Shown piece by piece: positions 25,487-34,230 of a stretch of 64,000 bases of DNA (positions within the stretch are counted from its first letter, which is position 1; the number at the start of each line of letters is the position of its first letter). Source of the DNA: Deltaproteobacteria bacterium (GTDB lineage: Bacteria > Myxococcota > JADLHZ01); the NCBI GenBank assembly GCA_020848545.1, contig JADLHZ010000091.1, positions 62,001 through 126,000 of the forward strand. The letters run 5' to 3'. The notes beneath the pieces were generated by a model. The model was not told where the DNA came from. It ran no database searches and saw only the letters and a list, made by a program, of their open reading frames with translations. Made by a program: the position numbers and the translations under genes.

Positions 25487-26695
25487 TCAGCCGCGGAGCG
25501 CCTCGACCGGCGTCAGCAAGCTCGCCTTGTACGAAGGATAGAGCGCCGCGACGAGCGTCGTCAGCCAGGCGCCGATGACGACGAAGAGCAAGTGCTGTGG
25601 CGTCGTCAACGGAAACACGACGAGCGCCTTCGAGTCCGGCGACGCGAACGCGATGCCGGTCTCGGCGATCCAGGCGCAGACGGCGCCGCCGAGCAACGCA
25701 CCGACCGCCGCGAATGCGATCGCGACGAGCGCCGCCTCGACAACGAGCAGCGCGACGATCTGCCGCCGCTTGAGCCCGAGCGCGAGCATGGTGCCGATCT
25801 CGCGCAGCCGTTCGTGGATGCTCATCATCATCGTGTTGACGATCGCTGTCGCGGCGAGCCCGGCGACGATGAGCACGATGATCACGAGCACGATCGACGT
25901 CTGTGCGAGGGCGTCGCTCGCCACCCGATCGCGCTCGCGCCAAGTGTGCACTTCGTACTCGGCGCCGAGCGCTTGCCTCATGCGTGCGGCCACAGCGTCG
26001 AGCGCGTCGAGATCGTCGAGCGCGATCGCGTACTCCGTCACGTGCCCCTCGAGGCGCAACAGCTTCTGCGCGAGCGCGAGCGACACCAGGCAGAACGTCT
26101 TGTCTTGCAGCGGTAAGCCGGCTTCGATCTCGCCGCGCATCGTGACAGGGTAGGCGTTCTGCTGGCCCGCGGCCGTCGTGGCGAGCAGCGTGGCCTGCGC
26201 GCCGCTCGTCAGGCCGAGGTTCTTCGCGAGCTCGGTGCCGATGAGCGCCGCGTCGGTGTCGTCGCCGAGCCGGGCGCCCTCAGTCTCGGCGCGCTTTTGG
26301 CACACAGCGTATTCATCCTTCGGCGTGAACGCGGTGCTCAGCGCGATCGAGCCCGAGACGCCGTTGTTCAACAGGCTCTCGAAGACGAGCCGTCCGCTCA
26401 ACGCGCGCACGCCGGGCACGGCGAGGATCTTCTGTCGCAGCGCTTCGGTGTCGGCGATCGTGAAGAGCAGCGGCTCCTCGGCCGTGAGGTGCCCGCGCTT
26501 ATGCACTTGCAGGCCGCCGAGCTTGGTGTCCACCGTGCGCTCGATCAAGAGCTGCAGGAAGCCGACGTTGATCGCCGCCAGGAAGACGACGAAGCCGCTG
26601 CCGACGCTCAGCGCCAGGCCGGTGAGCAGCGTGCGCCTGCGCTGCCGCCACAAGTTGCGCGAGGCGATGCGGAGGATGACGAGCGCGGACCTCAT
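25487..26695 (-). CDS. ABC transporter permease, FtsX/LolE-type (second of paralogous pair)
   Basis: 402 residues starting at ATG 26695, which overlaps the stop of the preceding permease (ATGA). Topology is that of MacB/LolCE permeases: one N-terminal helix (R-N-L-W-R-Q-R-R-R-T-L-L-T-G-L-A-L-S-V), a large periplasmic domain of about 220 residues, then three C-terminal helices with the FtsX motif M-M-M-S-I-H-E-R-L-R-E-I-G-T-M-L-A-L-G. It ends L-T-P-V-E-A-L-R-G. It shares E-Y-A-V-C and E-V-H-T-W-R-E-R with its neighbour, showing recent paralogy. No ATPase gene is adjacent. Type VII ABC systems of this kind transmit mechanical force to lipoprotein release or export. Confidence 0.87.
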   Translation of the reverse strand: MRSALVILRIASRNLWRQRRRTLLTGLALSVGSGFVVFLAAINVGFLQLLIERTVDTKLGGLQVHKRGHLTAEEPLLFTIADTEALRQKILAVPGVRALSGRLVFESLLNNGVSGSIALSTAFTPKDEYAVCQKRAETEGARLGDDTDAALIGTELAKNLGLTSGAQATLLATTAAGQQNAYPVTMRGEIEAGLPLQDKTFCLVSLALAQKLLRLEGHVTEYAIALDDLDALDAVAARMRQALGAEYEVHTWRERDRVASDALAQTSIVLVIIVLIVAGLAATAIVNTMMMSIHERLREIGTMLALGLKRRQIVALLVVEAALVAIAFAAVGALLGGAVCAWIAETGIAFASPDSKALVVFPLTTPQHLLFVVIGAWLTTLVAALYPSYKASLLTPVEALRG

Positions 26696-27924
26696 AGGCT
26701 GGCCAACGCTTCGACCGGCTTCAACTTCGCCGCCCGGTGCGCCGGCAACGCGGCGGCGAGCAGGGCGCCGACGAGCACGAAGAGCAAGGTCTCGGTGACG
26801 AACGCCGGCGAGGCGTACGGGTGCAGGATCATCGGCGCCTTTCCGGGCATCGGCATCGTCAGCCCGGCCCGCCCGAGCCACGCGATGAGAGAGAGCGCGA
26901 TGCCAGCGCCGAGCCCGGTGCCGGCGACCGCGATGACCAGCGCCTCGGCGACGAAGAGCCGCCGGATCATCGCGCGGCGTACGCCCACGGCGAGCATCGT
27001 GCCGATCTCGCGGGTGCGCGAGAGCACGCTCATCAGCATCGTATTGGCGACGCCGATCAACGCCAGCAGCAGAAAGGTGCGCGTGATCAAGCCGAAGATG
27101 CGCTTCCTCTGCTCGATGAAGTCGCTCTGCGCTTTACTGCGCTCGCGCCAGGTGTGCACCTCGAAGCCGGCGCCGAGGACTTCGGCGATCGCTCTCTTGG
27201 CCGCGTCGGGATCGCGGTAGTCCTTCAAGCTGATCGCGAGCTCGAGCGCTTGGCCGTCCATGCGCAAGAGGCCCTGCGCGACGTCGAGCGCCACGTGCAT
27301 CATCTTCGGCTGCATCGTGAGGAGCGCAACGTCCTTCATCACGCCTGCGACCTTCGCTTCGGCTGCGTTCAACACGCCCTCGCTGTCCGAGCCGAGCAAC
27401 ACGGCGGTGGCGCCCGGAGTCAGATGCAAACGATCGGCGAGCGCCGGCGAGAGGATCGCTTCACCAGCGTGCAGCCGGGCGCCCCGCGTCAGGTTCTCGA
27501 GGCGCAGCGGGCACACGGCGTACTCGCCCACAGGATCGAAGGCGAGGATGGGCGTGGCGAGGCTCTTGTCTCCGGCGCTGAGCATCGCCGCGAACGGGAT
27601 GCGCGCAGAGACGGCGGTGACGTCCTTGACCGCGGCGATCTTGGCGAGCAGCGCGGCGTCAGCGGCGAAGCGAAAGCTCAGCGGATCTTTGCTGACGTTC
27701 GCGGTGAAGCCCTGCTTGTGCACCTGCACCGCGCCCATGTTGCCGAACACGGCTTCGTCGATGAGCAGCTTCTCGAGCCCGTTCACCAGGCCGTGGGCGA
27801 AGAGCATCATGATGACGCTGAGCGCGATCGCGAGCAGCGTGAGGATCGATCGCCGCCGGTGGCGCAGCACGTTGCGCGCGGCGATCGCGAAGACCACGGC
27901 GAAGATGATCGCGAGCCTACGCAC
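26692..27924 (-). CDS. ABC transporter permease, FtsX/LolC-type (first of paralogous pair)
   Basis: 410 residues starting at GTG 27924, which directly abuts the stop of the M13 peptidase gene. Helix 1 is preceded by A-A-R-N-V-L-R-H-R-R-R-S. A periplasmic domain and three C-terminal helices follow, with the cytoplasmic coupling motif V-L-S-R-T-R-E-I-G-T-M-L-A-V-G and the end K-L-K-P-V-E-A-L-A-S-L. Together with the next gene it should form a heterodimeric membrane unit. The energising ATPase must be encoded elsewhere. Confidence 0.87.
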   Translation of the reverse strand: MRRLAIIFAVVFAIAARNVLRHRRRSILTLLAIALSVIMMLFAHGLVNGLEKLLIDEAVFGNMGAVQVHKQGFTANVSKDPLSFRFAADAALLAKIAAVKDVTAVSARIPFAAMLSAGDKSLATPILAFDPVGEYAVCPLRLENLTRGARLHAGEAILSPALADRLHLTPGATAVLLGSDSEGVLNAAEAKVAGVMKDVALLTMQPKMMHVALDVAQGLLRMDGQALELAISLKDYRDPDAAKRAIAEVLGAGFEVHTWRERSKAQSDFIEQRKRIFGLITRTFLLLALIGVANTMLMSVLSRTREIGTMLAVGVRRAMIRRLFVAEALVIAVAGTGLGAGIALSLIAWLGRAGLTMPMPGKAPMILHPYASPAFVTETLLFVLVGALLAAALPAHRAAKLKPVEALASL

Positions 27925-30048
27925 TCACCAGACCGTGCACCGGTTCGGCCGCACCATCTTGTTGCCGGCCTTGCACTGAAAGGCCTCGGCGAACTCCGGC
28001 AAGTTCGAGAGCGGGCCGTTGACGCGAAACTCGGGCGGCGAGTGCGGATCGACGTTGGCGAGCACGCGCTTGATCTCGTCGCGCTGATTCATGCACCAGG
28101 ACTGCGCGTAGCCCATGAAGAACGCTTGCGCGTCGGTCAGCGAGCCGGCCTTCTGATCCCCACGGTGCGCCATGTAGGCCGCGTAGGCGACCTTGAGCCC
28201 GCCGAGGTCGGCGATGTTCTCGCCGAGCGTGAGCTGGCCGTTCACCTTGACCGCGTCGACGGCGGTGTAGCCGTTATATTGCTCGACAACGCACTGCGCG
28301 CGCTCTTCGAACTTCTTGCCGACCTCGGGCGACCACCAGTCGCGCAGGTTGCCCTTCTCGTCGAACTGGCGGCCTTCGTCGTCGAAGCCGTGCGTGATCT
28401 CGTGGCCCATGACCATGCCGATGGCGCCGTAGTTCACCGGCTTCACCGCGGCCTTGTTGTAGAACGGGGGCTGCAGGATGCCGGCGGGGAAGACCATCTG
28501 GTTCAAGGACGCGTCGTAGTAGGCGTTCACCGTCGGTGGCGTCATGCCCCATTCGTTCTTGTCGACTGGCTTGCCGATCTTCTGCAGATCGTGATCGGTC
28601 GCGGCCTTGCCCGCCGAGAGCGCGTTCGCGAGGAAGGTCTTCGGCCCGACCTTCACCTTCGAGTAGTCGCGCCACTTGTCTGGGTAGCCCACCTTGTTGG
28701 CGATCGCGGCGAGCTTCACCTTCGCGGCCGCCTTCGTCGCTTGGTCCATCCAGTCGATGGTGTCGATGTCTTTGTCCATCGCCGCCTCGACCTCGGTGAT
28801 GAGCTTTTGCGTCTCGGACTTGCCGTCGGCGCCGAAGGTCTTCTGCACGAACTCGCGGCCGAGCGCTTCGCCGAGCGCTTGATCGGTGTACGCCACGCAG
28901 CGCTTCCATCGCGGCTTCAGCTCGGCGGTGCCGGTGAGCGTCTTTCCGTAAAACGCGAAGTGCTCGTCGACCGCGCTCTTGCCTAGGAAGTTCGCGACGC
29001 CGTTCAGCGTGTGCCACTTCAAGTAGGTCTTGAGCTCCGGCATCGGCATCTTCAGGACGGCTTCGAAGCCGGCGAAGAACTCCGGCACGGCGACGTTGAT
29101 CTGCGTGACCTTCGCGACGCCGATGCCCTTCAAGTACGCTTTCCAGTCGAAGCTCGGCGCCGCTTTCTCGAGGCCGGCGAGCTCGAGTCGGTGATAGATC
29201 TTCTTCGGATCGCGCCGGTCGACGCGGCTCATCGAGGCTTTGGCGAGCTCGGTCTCGATCTTCATGACGACGTCGGCGTTGCTCTTAGCGACCTCGGGCT
29301 TGTCGCCGGCGATTGTGAACATCTTGGCCACGTGATCGCCGTAGGCTGCGCGCAGCATCTTCGACTTCTCGTCGTCCTTCAAATAGTAGTCCTTGTCGGG
29401 CAGCCCGAGCCCGGCTTGATCGGCGACCCCGATGACCAAGGTCGAGTCCTGGAAGTCCTGCTGCGAGCCGAAGCCGAAGAACGCGTTCGCGACCGAGAGG
29501 TGCATGAACGCGAGCACGCCCGGCAGATCCTTCGGCTTCTTCATGCCGTCGATCTTCTTGAGCAACGCCTTCAGCGCCGGCCCCGACGTCTTCTCGACCG
29601 TCGCTTCGTCCATGCAGGCGCCGTAGTAGTCGCCGATCTTTTGTTTATCGAGCGCCTCGCCCTTGGCCTTCTTCACCGGCTTCGCTTTGGCGAGCTCCTC
29701 GAGGATCTGCTTTTGCACCTCTTCGTTGCGCTTCTGGATCTCGGAGAAGCCGCGGCCCCAGCGCGATTGGTCGGCCGGGATGGGCGTGGCCTTCATCCAG
29801 TTGCCGCAGGCGTAGCGGTAGAAGTCGTCGCACGGGCTCACGCTGGGATCGACCGCGGCGGCGTCGAGGCCGGCCGGCGCGTCCATCGGACCACTCGCGC
29901 GCGGCGCCGGGGCGGACGCAGGTTCTGACGCAGGTTCTGACGCAGGCGCCGAGGCCGGCGGCGTCTTTTGCGCGTCGGCGACCTTACTTTGCTTGTTCGA
30001 GGAGGCGCAGGCCGCGAAGAGGAGGCATAGGGCGACGCGATGCTTCAT
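27925..30048 (-). CDS. M13 family metallopeptidase (neprilysin/PepO-like), lipoprotein
   Basis: 707 residues from the Met at 30048, giving a lipoprotein signal (C-L-L-F-A-A-C). A Pro/Ala/Ser/Glu linker with short tandem repeats (A-S-E-P…) precedes the catalytic domain. M13 landmarks are complete: C-D-D-F-Y-R-Y-A-C-G-N-W near the start, N-A-Y-Y-D-A-S-L-N-Q-M-V-F-P-A-G-I-L-Q-P-P for substrate binding, the zinc site H549-E-I-T-H553 with G-F-D-D-E-G-R, the third ligand in G-E-N-I-A-D-L-G-G-L, and the C-terminal C-x-x-W (R-C-T-V-W). It should cleave oligopeptides in the periplasm or at the cell surface. It heads a probable three-gene operon with the two permeases. Confidence 0.94.
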   Translation of the reverse strand: MKHRVALCLLFAACASSNKQSKVADAQKTPPASAPASEPASEPASAPAPRASGPMDAPAGLDAAAVDPSVSPCDDFYRYACGNWMKATPIPADQSRWGRGFSEIQKRNEEVQKQILEELAKAKPVKKAKGEALDKQKIGDYYGACMDEATVEKTSGPALKALLKKIDGMKKPKDLPGVLAFMHLSVANAFFGFGSQQDFQDSTLVIGVADQAGLGLPDKDYYLKDDEKSKMLRAAYGDHVAKMFTIAGDKPEVAKSNADVVMKIETELAKASMSRVDRRDPKKIYHRLELAGLEKAAPSFDWKAYLKGIGVAKVTQINVAVPEFFAGFEAVLKMPMPELKTYLKWHTLNGVANFLGKSAVDEHFAFYGKTLTGTAELKPRWKRCVAYTDQALGEALGREFVQKTFGADGKSETQKLITEVEAAMDKDIDTIDWMDQATKAAAKVKLAAIANKVGYPDKWRDYSKVKVGPKTFLANALSAGKAATDHDLQKIGKPVDKNEWGMTPPTVNAYYDASLNQMVFPAGILQPPFYNKAAVKPVNYGAIGMVMGHEITHGFDDEGRQFDEKGNLRDWWSPEVGKKFEERAQCVVEQYNGYTAVDAVKVNGQLTLGENIADLGGLKVAYAAYMAHRGDQKAGSLTDAQAFFMGYAQSWCMNQRDEIKRVLANVDPHSPPEFRVNGPLSNLPEFAEAFQCKAGNKMVRPNRCTVW

Positions 30049-30191
30049 GGGGGCGCCGTCTAGCAGCCGACCTTTCGCCAAGCAACCTTCGGCCGGCCCT
30101 GCCGATACTTCGCGCCCTCACTATTTGATTGACAGCACGGGCGACGAAACCCTAAGCCCAGCGCGCTTTAGTGATGCTTGCGGAGGTCGTG

Positions 30192-31160
30192 ATGTTGCGC
30201 CGCGTGTCTTTGGTCGTGCTGGTCTTCGCCGCCGCTTGCGGGCGGGATCCCGAGAGCATCACCCACACGCAGATGCCGATCGTCACCCAGGGCAACACGC
30301 CGCTGCCGGACGCCGCGCTGAACGATCCGAATAGGCCGAGCAGCGTCCTGCCGCCGACCAACACCTTCGAAGGCACCGTCGCCGAGCTGCACGCGTTTCA
30401 GAACCGAAAGAGCGGCCTGCCCGTCACGCTACCTTTCGTCGTCGTCAGCGCGAACGCCGGCAATGGCGAGAAGATGTACGTGAACGATCCCGAGGTCGCG
30501 GACTTTTCGGGCATCTTGGTCGAGCGCTGCGCCAAGACCGACAAGGTGTGCAAAGATTCGCCGCCAGCCCTCGGCAGCAACGTCAAGGTCGTCGGCACGC
30601 TCTTCGTGAACAAGGACGGCGGCGCGACCATCGGCAAAGTGACCGTCAGCGCGGCCTCCGGCGATCCCATCTTCCTGCGCCAGCGCGGCGTGCCGTCGAG
30701 CGACGTCGTGCCGACGAAGATCACCGGCAACGAGGCGATCCGCGGCTTGCCGGTGTTCGTGGCGGACCAAGACGGCGAGCCGAGCTTGTTCGTCGTCGAC
30801 AACCTCGAGCCGGAGGACGACAAGAACGGAAACTTCCCGGGCGATCTCGAGGCGAAGTGCGGCGTGGCGAACCTGCAGAAGCCGGCGAACGCGACGGTGT
30901 CGTGCTGCCCGGCCGGCGTCGGCCCGAAGTACTTCAGCTTCATCGTGCGCGAAGTGTCGACGGGAAACAAAGTCGCCATTCAAACCGGCAACTACCGCGA
31001 CATCACCTTCAACGCGTGGCCGTGCAGCGCGCGCGACCTCGCCGAGACCTTGAAGGTCGGCGACGAATTCAAGGTCCTCGGCGGCATCTTCGACGTGTCG
31101 TTCGGCAAGGCGTCGATCTCGCCCGGCTCGCCCACGCACTATCAGCTCGTCAGGAAGTAA
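30192..31160 (+). CDS. uncharacterised lipoprotein
   Basis: 322 residues starting at ATG 30192, 5 bases after GGAGG. The signal M-L-R-R-V-S-L-V-V-L-V-F-A-A-A-C gives lipobox Cys16. The mature part has G-x-V-A-E-L…S-G-L-P-V-T and later K-V-V-G-T-L-F-V-N-K-D-G-G, consistent with OB-fold/beta-barrel-type domains. It also has paired Cys (C-A-K-T-D-K-V-C; V-S-C-C-P-A-G). No family recognised. The gene is followed by the receiver-domain gene 38 bases away and may be co-transcribed with it. Confidence 0.75.
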   Translation: MLRRVSLVVLVFAAACGRDPESITHTQMPIVTQGNTPLPDAALNDPNRPSSVLPPTNTFEGTVAELHAFQNRKSGLPVTLPFVVVSANAGNGEKMYVNDPEVADFSGILVERCAKTDKVCKDSPPALGSNVKVVGTLFVNKDGGATIGKVTVSAASGDPIFLRQRGVPSSDVVPTKITGNEAIRGLPVFVADQDGEPSLFVVDNLEPEDDKNGNFPGDLEAKCGVANLQKPANATVSCCPAGVGPKYFSFIVREVSTGNKVAIQTGNYRDITFNAWPCSARDLAETLKVGDEFKVLGGIFDVSFGKASISPGSPTHYQLVRK

Positions 31161-31198
31161 GACCGGCGTCGTCCGCCGCGCGTGGGTAACATTGGCTC

Positions 31199-31576
31199 AT
31201 GCGCTATGTCGTCCTCATCGCCCACAAGAATCGCGAGCTCGTCGAATCCTATTTGGATGCGCTCGACGACGCCGGCTTCTCGTGCGTGACGACCGACACC
31301 GGCAGCGGCGCGCTCGAGACGGCGTTGAGCTATAAGCCGCAGGTCGCCATCATCGAAGCGGAGCTGCCGGAAGTGCAGGGGACCGACGTGTGCTTGCGCT
31401 TGAAGCAGGAGGACGCCACGCAAAAGATCTCGGTCGTCTTGCTCGGGGCCGATAGCCCGCAGGAGCGCTTCGTCAGCACCGAGGTCGGCGCCAACGTCTT
31501 CATGGTCGAGCCCGTCGCCGCGCCGCAGATCGTCGCCACCGTGCGCGAGCTGTGTAGCGCGCTCGAGCCGTCGTAG
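31199..31576 (+). CDS. stand-alone degenerate receiver domain
   Basis: 125 residues with the CheY fold (V-V-L-I-A-H…, A-I-I-E-A-E-L-P-E-V-Q-G-T-D-V, V-V-L-L-G-A-D-S, F-M-V-E-P-V) but lacking key residues. The phospho-acceptor Asp is Glu (E53), the conserved Lys is Glu (E104 in V-E-P), and the N-terminal acidic pair is missing. Phosphorylation in the usual way is therefore unlikely. E53 may mimic the phosphorylated state, making it a constitutive adaptor. It is convergent with a Ser/Thr kinase gene. Confidence 0.8.
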   Translation: MRYVVLIAHKNRELVESYLDALDDAGFSCVTTDTGSGALETALSYKPQVAIIEAELPEVQGTDVCLRLKQEDATQKISVVLLGADSPQERFVSTEVGANVFMVEPVAAPQIVATVRELCSALEPS

Positions 31577-31587
31577 TCGAAAACGCT

Positions 31588-31636
31588 CCCCGGTCCCTTT
31601 TCGCGAAGCGCTCCCGGTCCGTTTTGGGGGACGCCG
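31588..31636. terminator. GGTCCC-family hairpin between convergent genes
   Basis: CTCCCCGGTCCCTTTTCG is followed by a second diverged copy ending GGTCCGTTTTGGGGGA. It lies in the 75-base gap between two convergent gene ends and matches the element at 18681-18740, so it is probably a bidirectional terminator. Confidence 0.55.
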
Positions 31637-31651
31637 GGACAGCTTCGTGCC

Positions 31652-33376
31652 TCACTCCTTCTCGAGGTCCACGCTCACGACGTTGTCTTTGCCCGCCTGG
31701 ACGGTGATCCGCTTCGTCACCGACTTTCCGATCTCCGGGTTCGTGATCACGATCTCATGCGCCCCACCCGTGACTTCGAGCGGCGCAAACGGCGTCTCGC
31801 CGAGCGTACGCCCATCCAGCCGAACGACGCCCCACGGCTTGACGAGCAGCTTCAGCCGCCCGGTGGCGCCAGCCGCCGGCGCCGGCGTCACGTTCGTCAC
31901 ACTCGGCTCATGGCCACGTGCTTTGCCCTTCTTTGCCGCCTTCGTCTTCTCGACGACGGGCGGCGCAGCGATCACGATCGGCGCCGGTTTCTCGATCGGC
32001 GCGGCGACTGGTTTCTCCACCGGCGCAACGACAGGCGCGACGACCGGCGCAGGCGTCAGCACCACCTGCGGCGGAGGCGGCTTCGAACGAAACACCGTGA
32101 GCCCGAGCCCCACGCCGAGCGCGACGATCACCGCCGCAAGAACGACGACGAGATTGCGCGGCTTGCGGCGCGGTGCCGCCTGATCCGTCGGACGCACCTC
32201 GAGCGACGACGCCGGCTCCGGCGCCGATTCGTCCAACGATTCTTCCAACGCCGCGTCGAGCGAGGTGGAGTCGAGGGGAACGAGCTCGATGTCGTCGGCC
32301 GCCTCGAGGTCGGTGCGCTTCGTCACGGGGATCTTCGCGCGCACGGAGTCCGTCCGCGTCACATCGACCTCGCCGGGTCCGCGCTCGCTCATCCCGGTCG
32401 GTTCGCTGCCGGTCGCGTCGAAGATGACGCCTTTCATGTCGGACGCTTCTTCGTTGGCGCGGCGCATGTCCGCGGACGCGGTCTCCAAGAACGTCGAGAC
32501 CGCCGCGTGGCTCGGCGCGATGCCGCCCTTGAACGCCGCCTCCTTAACGGCAGCGAGCAGCTCGCGCGCGGATTGGAAGCGCTCGTTCGGCTCGCGTGCC
32601 AGCGCCTTCGCCACGACGGCGTCGAAGCACGCCGCCTCGGGCCGCAGCAGGCTCGGCGCCGGCGGTGCATCGTTCATGATCGTGAGCAGCGTTTGGTACT
32701 CCGTCTCGCGGCGGAACGGGTTCTTGTTGGTCAATAGCTCGTGCAGCACGATGCCCGCGGCGAAGACGTCGACGCGCCGATCGATCGGCTGCCCCGAGAT
32801 CTGCTCCGGCGCGAGGTAGGCGAACTTACCCTTGATCATGCCGGTCTTCGTCTTGCCGTCGCCGCGCGCGGTCGCCTTGGCGATGCCGAAGTCGACGAGC
32901 TTCGCCGGCCCGTCGCTCGACACGAGCACGTTCGACGGCGTGACGTCGCGGTGGACGACGCCGAGCGCCTTGCCGTCGATGTCGGTCGCGTTGTGCGCGT
33001 AGTCGAGGCCGGCGCAGACGTCGCAGAAGATCCGCAGCGCGACGGGCAGCGGGATCGGTTCCTGGCGTTTTCGCGCGCGGACGAGCAGCGCCACGAGGTC
33101 GACGCCGCGCACGTACTCCATGGCGATGAAGTACGCCGAGCCGACTTTGCCGAGATCATAGATCTGCGCGACGTTCGGGTGGCTCAACAGGCCGGCGAGG
33201 CGCGCTTCATCGAGGAATGACTCGATGAAGGTCGGGTTGTCCGAGAACTCGGGCAGGATGCGCTTGATGACGACTTGGCGCTTGAAGCCTTCGGTCGAGA
33301 CATGGCGCGCGAGGAAGATCTCTGCCATGCCGCCCTGCGCCAGCTTGCGCACAATATGGTACGAGCCGAACTGCAT
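31652..33376 (-). CDS. eukaryotic-type Ser/Thr protein kinase with PEGA domain
   Basis: 574 residues. The kinase domain (1-280) has a Gly-rich loop A-Q-G-G-M-A-E, the V-V-I-K-R Lys, H-R-D-V-T-P-S-N catalytic loop, D-F-G-I-A and a Y-L-A-P-E-Q activation segment end. A Ser/Thr/Glu-rich juxtamembrane stretch follows, then one helix (V-V-V-L-A-A-V-I-V-A-L-G-V-G-L-G, about 410-428), a Pro/Val/Ala linker of repeated A-P-V/V-A-P units, and a C-terminal PEGA domain (G-R-T-L-G-E-T-P-F-A-P-L-E-V). Cytoplasmic kinase with periplasmic PEGA sensor is a common Myxococcota layout. The target is unknown. Confidence 0.93.
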   Translation of the reverse strand: MQFGSYHIVRKLAQGGMAEIFLARHVSTEGFKRQVVIKRILPEFSDNPTFIESFLDEARLAGLLSHPNVAQIYDLGKVGSAYFIAMEYVRGVDLVALLVRARKRQEPIPLPVALRIFCDVCAGLDYAHNATDIDGKALGVVHRDVTPSNVLVSSDGPAKLVDFGIAKATARGDGKTKTGMIKGKFAYLAPEQISGQPIDRRVDVFAAGIVLHELLTNKNPFRRETEYQTLLTIMNDAPPAPSLLRPEAACFDAVVAKALAREPNERFQSARELLAAVKEAAFKGGIAPSHAAVSTFLETASADMRRANEEASDMKGVIFDATGSEPTGMSERGPGEVDVTRTDSVRAKIPVTKRTDLEAADDIELVPLDSTSLDAALEESLDESAPEPASSLEVRPTDQAAPRRKPRNLVVVLAAVIVALGVGLGLTVFRSKPPPPQVVLTPAPVVAPVVAPVEKPVAAPIEKPAPIVIAAPPVVEKTKAAKKGKARGHEPSVTNVTPAPAAGATGRLKLLVKPWGVVRLDGRTLGETPFAPLEVTGGAHEIVITNPEIGKSVTKRITVQAGKDNVVSVDLEKE

Positions 33377-33439
33377 TCCTCACCTGAGTGTAGCAGTCTT
33401 TGAGGCACATCGGGCCGCTCCGCGCGACACGTCTCTCGT

Positions 33440-34186
33440 CTAGAGCGGGGGCTTCCTCAGTTGATGCGCGATGGCGTGTTCGACGAGCTGGCGAAACAAA
33501 CGCCGCGTCAGCTGACTCGTGCGCAGCCGCTCCGGGTGCCACTGCACGGCGAGGATCTGCGGCAGGTCCGGATTCTCGATCGCCTCGATGACGCCGTCGT
33601 CGGCGACCGCGCTCGGGATGAAGCCCGGCGCCAAGTCGCGCACGCCCTGATGATGCTCGGTCGCGATTGTCGCGTGCGTCATCTGGGTGAGCGCCGCGAG
33701 CCGCGTCGAAGGGATGACCTTGATCTTGTGCACGCCGCGCTTGGTGCCTTGGTGATCCACCCTCGGCATGTCTTTGCGCGGGTGCAGGTGCTGGTGCAGC
33801 GTGCCGCCTTCGAGCACGTTGATGAGCTGCATGCCGTAGCAGATGCCGAGGATCGGCAGGTGCCGCGTTTTTCCGGCGCGGTAGAGCCACGTCTCGAAGA
33901 TGGTGCGCATGCTGAAGCCGATGCGCGTGCGCTTCCCGATCTCTTCGCCGTAGAGCCGCGGATCGACGTCGTCGCCGCCGACGATGACGAGGCCATCGAT
34001 GCCCTCGAGGTAACGGCGCAAGATCGCCTTCCGATTTGCGATCGGCAAGAGCACGGGATGGCCGCCGGCGTCGGTGACGGCCTGCGCGTAGCGGTTGTCG
34101 CAGACGAGGTCGTAGCTCTTGAAGGCTTTGCCCTTGTGGGTGTCGGCTTCACAGGTGATGCCGATGAGCGGTCGCGGACGTCGCAC
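33440..34186 (-). CDS. gamma-glutamyl-gamma-aminobutyrate hydrolase-like class I amidotransferase (peptidase C26)
   Basis: 248 residues, GTG start. The C26 landmarks are P-L-I-G-I-T-C-E near the N-terminus, V-G-G-D-D-V-D-P-R-L-Y, the nucleophile in G-I-C-Y-G-M-Q-L, and Q-W-H-P-E for His and Glu. The family includes PuuD and gamma-glutamyl hydrolases that split gamma-glutamyl amide bonds. It lies 44 bases downstream of a glutamate-cysteine-ligase-like gene, so the pair may make and break a gamma-glutamyl compound. Confidence 0.88.
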   Translation of the reverse strand: MRRPRPLIGITCEADTHKGKAFKSYDLVCDNRYAQAVTDAGGHPVLLPIANRKAILRRYLEGIDGLVIVGGDDVDPRLYGEEIGKRTRIGFSMRTIFETWLYRAGKTRHLPILGICYGMQLINVLEGGTLHQHLHPRKDMPRVDHQGTKRGVHKIKVIPSTRLAALTQMTHATIATEHHQGVRDLAPGFIPSAVADDGVIEAIENPDLPQILAVQWHPERLRTSQLTRRLFRQLVEHAIAHQLRKPPL

Positions 34187-34230
34187 GCATCCATTGTATG
34201 ACGCGCGCGACCGAGACGAAAATTTTCACA

